Shown here piece by piece: positions 56,875 through 64,000 of a stretch of DNA of 64,000 nucleotides. Source of the stretch: Argyresthia goedartella (lineage: Eukaryota; Arthropoda; Insecta; Lepidoptera; Argyresthiidae); contig OX463813.1 of NCBI GenBank assembly GCA_949825045.1, positions 7,688,001 to 7,752,000 on the forward strand, given 5' to 3'. The first letter of the stretch is position 1. Every line of letters begins with the position of its first letter. A program made the translations under genes and the position numbers. The notes beneath the pieces were generated by a model. That model saw only the letters and a program-made list of their open reading frames with translations. It made no database searches and was not told the DNA's origin.

Positions 56875-57360
56875 AGAGTGGTTTAAATGAGGCTACAAAA
56901 CTGTTTGTTTAGCTGTGAAAAGGGCTATTATAGGCATCACAGTGTCGAAAACGCGTAAATAACGTCACGCTCATGCATGTGAACAAGTACTGAAAATTCA
57001 CGCCTGTCAAAATTTAGAACATCTTTCAAGAATTTTGACACCTGTCAAAAATAATGACACTTGACAAAAATCGTGAGAATTGGATCGTAAAATTTCACTT
57101 CTAATCTGGTGCATCAGTCGAGTGATGATTTATGATTACGAATGTATATTTTAATCAACTTTAAAAATACTGTAAAGACTGTCTTAAGAAAAGTTGTAAA
57201 ATTCATCTATTTGGCACTGATTATATTTTCTCGTGCTAGGGAAATTCAGGGTTCAACAAAATATTGTAACGTGGAAAACCACAATTTTTATTTATTTGTC
57301 AGTATTTTGGTATGTTTCCTTCGTACTCCTAATAAAGTTCTAACTTGACATTTCTGACTG
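56875..57360 (+). terminator. GANAB: GANAB 3' UTR with polyadenylation signal at 57331
   Basis: The first canonical aataaa after the stop is at 57331-57336, within actcctaataaagttc. Cleavage is inferred shortly downstream. Confidence 0.55.
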
Positions 57361-59980
57361 TCAAATGACAGAAATGACAGAAACTTCTCTCCAGGATGAC
57401 GTCATAGGCTTTTTAAAGTCAAATATCTCAGCTAGTTTATAAAATGTTGAAAACACACCTCATAGAAAATAAACATTTAAACAAACGAAGTCATAATTCT
57501 TAAAGAATAGTCTAAACGTAATTATAAGAATTAGAGCATTGTAGATACCAAAATGTATGGCAAATTAAACACTAAAGTATAATTATAGACAAACAGATGT
57601 CCCGTAAGTTCTAGAGCAGCTTCGATTTCGACCACTAGCAATCCTTTGTCATAATCATAATGTTAACTTTTTTATACTTACATGTTTGGTTTTTATGGAC
57701 CCAATCTGTTGATATTGTATATAATTAAAAACCAGTGGTTAGAATATTTTCATTGTACGCTTTACCGAAGTGAATGTTGTGTGTTCGTAGAATTTCGTTG
57801 CAGACCGCCACTGCAGATGACATGTTGCCGGCGAGACAGAGAGCGTAATTACGAAGCGAGTGAGCGAGACAGCGTAACATAAGTGTTATGTGAAGTTGTG
57901 CCTCTGCCTCTCCATCTGAAAAAAGGAGTGATAAGGCGTTGTTTTGCTGTAACTCTGTACCCCAACTGTTCGATATTAAATATCAGAAGAAACTCTTAAT
58001 ATTCTTTCCAGCGCCTTAACGACAATGCTCGCCAAGCAGTTTTACCGTAGCGACAATAGTAAAAAAACAATTTGTTGTTACGTAGGTACGCTGTCCCGCT
58101 CAGTCAAGCCGTGATTACTCTTGCTATCTCGCCGACATGTCTGCAGTGGTCGACTACGCCACAGTATACATATAGAACAGTAGATAATCATCGAACAAAG
58201 GTACATCGCACAGCTGCACACATGCGCGCGCGTTCGGTACGCACGCACACATAGCCTTCGGGAATGATGGAGACTGCTTCAATCGGGGCCGCGGCGTTGC
58301 CGTGTTATGTACGAAGACAGCGAGCCGCCCCAGTGCCACGCACGATATCAACGATATACCTAACGATCTGTAATATTATTACTTTGTGTAAACAATGTGT
58401 CTATTAAACTGTAACAGAAATACTTTACATAGGTACCTACTTAAAAGCAAAATTTGTATTTTAGGTATGCCAAGCCACAAACGTGACACAGCCCTGCGCA
58501 TCGAGCGAAAGTAGGTAACGAATGCTCCTAAACGGCCTCTGATTTATTACTGTTCTATATGTATACCTATACTGTGACTACGCGGTACCCTATCGCGAAA
58601 ACTTGGGAAAGAAATATAAAAGTCCTACGTTTGAAGGGTAGTTAAAAAACTGACGGGTTTTAGATGAAGTTCTGTTTATCATCTTTTTGTGATAATAAAT
58701 AATAAACAATAAAAATTTAATTAGTTTGTTTTATTGTTCAATGTGTTTTAAATACAGGCACTCTACATATAGGCTGATATTGTGCGGCTGGTAGCTCACA
58801 TACTTTCTCGCTTACGGAAGTTGTTTATGCATCTCGCGATGTTCCTGTCTTTTGAAGCCCGCTCAATTTAAACACAACTTAACCTTTTGACCGCCATACA
58901 TCAAATACAAAATGTGTCACTCACACACCCAAACATGTTTGCTATGCTATGCAATATACAACTTAATTCATACGAGATAAGGTCTCTTACCATAAAAATT
59001 GTGTCGGCTATAGCTGACGTGGTGCCAGTGGCAGGACTTTCAGAGTTGTCGGCCAGTGCCGACTTTGGCGTTCAAAGGGTTAAGTACAACACAGTCGAGT
59101 TACATAGTAAAACAAGGCAAGATTATTGCCTTTAAGCACAGAATACTTAATAGTACAATGTACAGGAAGATCACTCCGCAAAGACACTTAAATAAATAGC
59201 TAAGGTGTTATTAGTAGGTGCAATTACTTAGGTAATTATCATTTTTTGTAAACTGGGTCTAAAGTGTTTACTTTAAGGTATTCAATTAAAAAGGAATTTT
59301 ATTTTATTTGTGAACAATTCCTTTAGACACTCCTAAATGTTAGGTACCTAAGTACCCAAGTCATTGTTCTTGCAAACATCACAGAAAAGATACATTGACT
59401 TTGGGTACCCTGGGTACCCAAAATTCCGTTACTGGATAGAATATATGAATTGTTTTACCATGGTTTTTCAAATAAGCGACCCCGCAAAAAATAAACTTTG
59501 AAGGGTTACGATTAGCGGCTAGCGCGCGACGCGACTGCGAGCCGAGCCATGCGAGCGGCAACCTAACTGAAATCCTGGAGTTCGGGTTCGCCGGTCGAAC
59601 GTACCTAAACTGCTAAGTGAGACCCCCTGCTAAGCCAAGATCCCACTCAACATAGCCATGTTGTATTAAAGCTGTGTTTAAACTGTACATAGCGGCTGTC
59701 AAAAGTCTGTTGCAATTCGCCCTTAGGGTTAAATCATTACACCCATAGCGCTTACAGGTAACTACGGTAGGCTTTCGGTGCGGGAGTGGAGGCATTAAAT
59801 ACTATGCCGAGCCCGCACTGAAGGTTCGCGCCATGCAGACGTCACGACAACACGCCCCTTCCCCACCGAAACACTACCGCAGATATCCAAAATACTCTAG
59901 AAGAATTTGTTGCGAGAGTAGAGCGAATATAAAAACTAACTAAAAGTGCAATTCAGTAGCTGGCCGCAACTAAAGATGAC
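57360..59980. other. Convergent intergenic region
   Basis: Lies between the 3' ends of GANAB and the zinc-finger gene. A single 33-bp-satellite-like unit is at 57838-57880 (gcgtaattacgaagcgagtg then agcgagacagcgt) and a weaker one at 58080-58150. Short frames here are not convincing as genes. Confidence 0.4.
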
Positions 59981-59983
59981 GTG

Positions 59984-60300
59984 ATGGCGAGCGTAGTTAC
60001 GACGCGAGTGAGCGAGACACTCTGTCCCGATCGCTCGCGTCGTAACAACGTTCGCTGTCTCGATCACTCGTGTCGTAACTACGTTCGCTGTCTCGATCAC
60101 TCGCGTCGTAACTACGCTCGCTGTCTCGATCACTCGCGTCGTAACTACGTTCGCTGTCTCGATCACTCGCGACATAACTACGTCCGCTGTCTCGATCACT
60201 CGCGTTGTTACTACGTTCGCTGTATCGATCACGCGCGTCGTAACTACGTTCGATGTCTCGATCGCTCGCGTTGTAACTGCTCTCGCTATCTCGCCCGGTG
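59984..60300 (-). repeat. 33-bp minisatellite, array 2 (~9 units), reverse of array 1
   Basis: Unit cactcgcgtcgtaactacgt then tcgctgtctcgat recurs every 33 bp. Its reverse complement (gcgagtgatcgagacagcga..cgtagttacga) is the unit at 17979-18303, 42 kb away. It ends 78 bp past the zinc-finger stop codon and is open in frames on both strands, which is a period effect. Confidence 0.9.
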
Positions 60301-60377
60301 ACACATCGTCTGCAGCTGCAGTCGGCTTAGGAATTGCACCTTAATTCAGACGCTTCAATAGAAACGAAAGCAAACAA

Positions 60378-63298
60378 TTATTTGAAAAATATTCTAGATG
60401 GCTGATCTTCATTCGGGAACTCTATAAACGGGTGCTTCAACTTATGATGCAACATCTTCTTGTTGCTAGAAAACTTCTTCCCGCATACATCACAGGCACA
60501 CTCGTTAGAGCTCTCTTTCTCACTCCCTTCCAAAGTCTTTCTCTTCTTCACACCACTCTCTTGCTCCCTCAGAGAGTCAGACTTTTCGTCTTTAGGCGTT
60601 AGCGTAGGAATCGGTTTACCAGTCAAGAGGTATTCCTTCATACTCAAATGCTTAACAGACTGCTTGTGTTTTTTTAACCTAGTTTCCGAACTGCACTGAT
60701 ATTCGCAGATGAAGCAGACGTATCTCATATCTCCCGTGTGTATTTCGGCATGTGTCCGCCTTTTTTCGACAGTCGGAAATCTAAAATCGCAGAACTTACA
60801 TGCGTACTTTCTGTCTGAGGAATGAAGTCTCATGTGGGATGTTAACGCATTCTCGTCTTTACATATCTTACGGCAATAAACGCATAGTAGACCTTGCTCA
60901 ATGTTTGTTGATTCACTGGCATCTTCAATGTTGTGGTGTGCTCGTCTATGTGTGTTAAGACTCTTATTGCTGGCAAATGCTCTTCGACAGTCTTCACACT
61001 GAAACTGTTCGGATTCCTGAGTGACCTTGATGTCTTTGTGTTTATCCAATTGATGTAGAGCCATTTCGTCGGGTCCTTTGAATTGTATATCGCAGTCTAT
61101 GCACTTCCAAGCTTGTGCAAGCTTCGAAAACGCTTCTAAAACGTCTATGACTGACTGTCCTTTAATATCTGGATGTGTTTTTGCGTGTGTCGCGAATTCT
61201 GTTAGTTTCGTAAACTTTTCCTTACATTGCAGGCATTTGTATGGTTCTGTGTGGCCGCTCATGACGTGAGATTTCAGTTCTGACAACTCCGTATATGATT
61301 TATTACACAAAATGCATTTTAACTTTTGATTTCCTTCGACAACTTCTGATATAACTTTGTATTCCATTAATTGGACTTTCTGGTGTATTCTTAGATGCTT
61401 AAAAAGTTCTTTCCTCGTATTATAGTCGGATGGGCAGAATTTGCAGGGAAATTTCTTTCTCGTATTGTGCATTCTCTTTCTATGAGCGACTAGATCGTCT
61501 TTATTCTCACATTGTTTGGCGCAATATAGGCAACTGAATTTAAAACTGCTACAAGATTGTTCGACCTCGTCATGGGATCTCAGACATGTCTCCATCCTAC
61601 TTCTCCTCCTAAAAGTTTTTTCACAGGTACACTGATAAAGATCCTTATTATCAACTTGTATTTTGATCTGCCTTTTTCTTTCCGCATTTTCTAACATCTT
61701 TTGTTTTCTCGTTTCGGCTCCTTTAGCATAGTTATCTATAGTATCGTGAACTTTTTGATGTTTTGTAAGTTGAGATTTGCTTTTACATTCCTTGGGGCAC
61801 CGGGTGCAGTAATACAAATTTGTATTCGTAGTGAATTTGCTGGTTCCAAGTAATCCATAGGCTTCTAAAGGTAAAACATCTCCAGTTATAGAATTCAACT
61901 GGAAATCTTCTTGCTTCTCGTTTACAGATGTGGGTAATATAGCATCAGGTGTATGGGTTATCTTGAATGGTGAAGCAGTGGGCATTGGCCGTATTTCCAT
62001 TACTAGGGTGCGTGTGGTCTGTGACTCTATGACACCGTGTCCCGGGTGTGTGATAGTCGAGGTAGTATTGATCATCTTGTTAGATATGAGGTGTGTCTCA
62101 GTGACAGTGAAGTCCGGCTCCAGTTTGACCTCAACACTTTCAAAAGGCTCTCTGTGATCCTGGAATATAAATGGGTAAATGTCTAAATGGAAGTTAGAAT
62201 AACTGGTTGTGTATGTATTGTATTGTGGGAGCCAACATGCCTCTGCAACCCCATAAGGGAATAGGTCTATCACTATGGTTATTTGTTTGTATTTCTATCA
62301 TAACCATATGGAGTTTATTAGCATTAACTTCACACAGACACATGTCTTGCCGGTAACATGTTTCCCTGTTATAGGTTTTGAATTTTATTATCATGGCACA
62401 TACATAGTTCAAAATCGCGATGCCTCATAAATGATTGGGTCGTTGAGAGGTTAATCACAATACAAATTAAACAATCCATATAAAATATATAAAATACAAA
62501 GTCAAATCAAAACAAATCAAATTATTATCTGCACAATGCTTCCTCAAAACAAACTTTATGTACCAACAAATTACACAAACAAACCACCCCAAGTATCGCC
62601 TGGCCCCAAGATGCCTACACCAGAAACATAACTTAAAAGTGGCCTAAAATAATACTTACAACATCGTCCTCCTCTTCCATTTCAAATTTTATTTCCTCAT
62701 GCTGCAGACAAGCATCCCCCAGTCCCATTGCACTGCCTTCACTGCTATCCATGCTTGTTGAGTCAAATTGTGGATAATCATATGAAACTATGCTCTCCTC
62801 TACCTCCTTTTTAAATTCTATTTCATTTGTACTCGTGTTATATTGTATTTTTGTACTTTCAACATTATCTTCTGTTTTAGGAGGCTCAATACTAGTAAGA
62901 GAGTCAAGAACATCTTCATTTGTAGGAAACTCGAGTTTTATTTCACTTTTATCGGAAGTAATATGGCGTTCTGCATTGGAAAAGACTCCGCTAATAACAC
63001 CAATGCCCTCATCATTACCTGAGATTTCTATTTCATTTTTAATATCCTGATGTATGTTTTCTACAAGTTTCTTTAATATATCATCTGGTTTATGTTCATT
63101 GGTAGGAAATGGTTGGGTATTTCCTAATACTGTGTTGGCAGTTACATTATGTTCAGTGGAGTGGTCTCTTTCAAGTTTTATACTAAAGTCTGCCATATTG
63201 ATCTTGAATTCTTGTTTGATGTTGCTAGAATTGGCTGAGAACTCAGGTCCTGGTGTCTCTTTTTTCCCCAGGATGGCTTGCATGCTATGGGATGCCAT
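60378..63298 (-). CDS. C2H2 zinc-finger protein, two coding exons, 806 aa
   Basis: The CDS joins 63298-62660 (213 codons, donor GTT|gtaagt) to 62159-60378 (593 codons plus stop, acceptor tatattccag), phase 0. Residues 1-~250 are acidic and carry repeated psi-K-x-E SUMO-type motifs (IKQE, IKLE twice, IKFE, VKLE). From about residue 331 to 790 there are 12 C2H2 fingers, e.g. YCTRC...HQKVH, FPCKFC...HLRIH, CACDVC...HKLKH. The second finger is degenerate: CTCEKTF with one residue between Cys and Cys and C in place of the first His. Linkers are irregular, not TGEKP-type. No ZAD, BTB or SCAN domain is seen. The likely role is a sequence-specific nuclear DNA-binding regulator; target unknown. I do not recognise an orthologue name. 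A ttttacag acceptor just upstream of the ATG (at 63304-63305) suggests a 5' non-coding exon. Confidence 0.9.
62160..62659 (-). other. Intron of the zinc-finger gene
   Basis: About 500 bp, AT-rich, GT at 62659-62658 and AG at 62161-62160. Reading through from the second exon stays open to an ATG at 62273, but the family-like acidic first exon and good splice sites favour splicing. Confidence 0.8.
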
Positions 63299-64000
63299 TT
63301 TTACTGTAAAACATAGACTAAATTAATTACTCTTACAAATGTTTATAAAAAAACCAATAAATAAAAGTAAATGTAGCCCATAAATATATCCACCGTAGGG
63401 CACAGGTATTTAGTAGGAGTAATAGTAATAAAATAAAGTAAGTGTCTACTTATTCATTTTATATTCGATTAGTGGTTGGGAGCACGAAATTGATGGGGTC
63501 GTAAATATTTGTTATTGTTTGTAAATGTGCCGGCTTTGCATTTATTGATGGAAATTAAATCACGATCGATAAAACAACTTCGATAGAACGAACCGTAGAG
63601 GCTTACCTTGATTTAAAACGGTCAATAATCTCTAATTATAACAAAAATGTACTGTCAACCATTCCGATAAGAATAGTAATTTCTGGGCATTTCACTGTGC
63701 TCGTTCCTTGCTTAGGATTCATAAGAAGGAGGAGTGGTGTCAGTTGTTGAAATAACAAAGAAAAGATGCTTTCCGATGGTTAATTTTGGTCAAAATATCC
63801 AATTTTCCTAGTTTTGCGACAACCAACAACCAACCCCCTTGATCAGTTCATCACTATTTATTTGACAGATGGTATTTTTGCGTTCATTACCATGAAGCTT
63901 CTCAGCGATCATAGAATTTCAAATTAAAAAATACTTTGATCTGTTAGTAAAGAAAATACTTTCTGGTTCAAATTTTATAATTACAAACAAAAACTTTCAT
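63299..64000. other. Upstream flank of the zinc-finger gene
   Basis: AT-rich. A short SINE-like text (gtagcccataaatatatcca) occurs at 63373-63393. No clear core promoter or neighbouring gene was found before the window end. Confidence 0.4.

Noticed and set aside
60001..60304. 106- and 122-codon ORFs beside the zinc-finger gene
   Set aside because: Frames of the 33-bp minisatellite; no start context or domain.

Overview
This is a eukaryotic nuclear window, most likely from a lepidopteran insect. The inference rests on small GC-rich exons in an AT-rich, transposon-filled background, two families of tRNA-derived SINEs with visible Pol III A/B boxes, a Dong/R4-like retroelement sitting in a TAA microsatellite, and BEL/Pao, RTE-like, CR1/Jockey-like and PIF/Harbinger-like remnants. 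Nothing bacterial (operon, CRISPR, IS) is present.

Three host genes are supported. (1) At 707-1084 on the minus strand is the first coding exon of a MACROD-type macro-domain ADP-ribose hydrolase; the rest of the gene lies off the left edge. (2) From 7363 to 56874 on the plus strand is a complete glucosidase II alpha-subunit gene (GANAB; ER GH31 glucosidase trimming N-glycans), rebuilt here as 21 coding exons, all GT-AG with consistent phases, giving 929 residues with signal peptide, nucleophile Asp514 and acid/base Asp601. (3) From 60378 to 63298 on the minus strand is a two-exon C2H2 zinc-finger gene of 806 residues, convergent with GANAB.

Layout: 1-1.1 kb MACROD exon; 1.1-7.3 kb intergenic with a decayed BEL/Pao element, a non-LTR tail, a foldback element and SINEs; 7.3-56.9 kb GANAB, whose introns hold nearly all the mobile DNA: a retroelement with a restriction-like nuclease (11.2-12.3 kb), an internally deleted 3.0-kb Harbinger-like transposon with perfect 18-bp inverted repeats (20-23 kb), a Dong-like insertion (40.1-40.7 kb), an ORF1-only half-LINE with intact target-site duplications (45.8-47.3 kb), and several copies of a palindrome-armed repeat; 56.9-60.4 kb convergent intergenic DNA with a 33-bp minisatellite; 60.4-63.3 kb the zinc-finger gene.

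The most unusual feature is how GANAB is being reshaped around its 5' splice sites. Exon 8's end plus its splice donor is repeated 16 further times as a 93-bp, in-frame, stop-free unit. Exon 18's end plus donor is repeated as about 43 units of 45 bp. Exon 6 and exon 13 show older, decayed duplications of the same kind, and a 42-bp array begins 20 bp after the exon 20 donor. In addition, exon 11, which carries the catalytic nucleophile, is duplicated almost perfectly in inverted orientation 3 kb downstream, with one breakpoint inside the terminus of a Harbinger-type MITE. Together these create dozens of competing in-frame donors and a long potential double-stranded RNA in one housekeeping gene.
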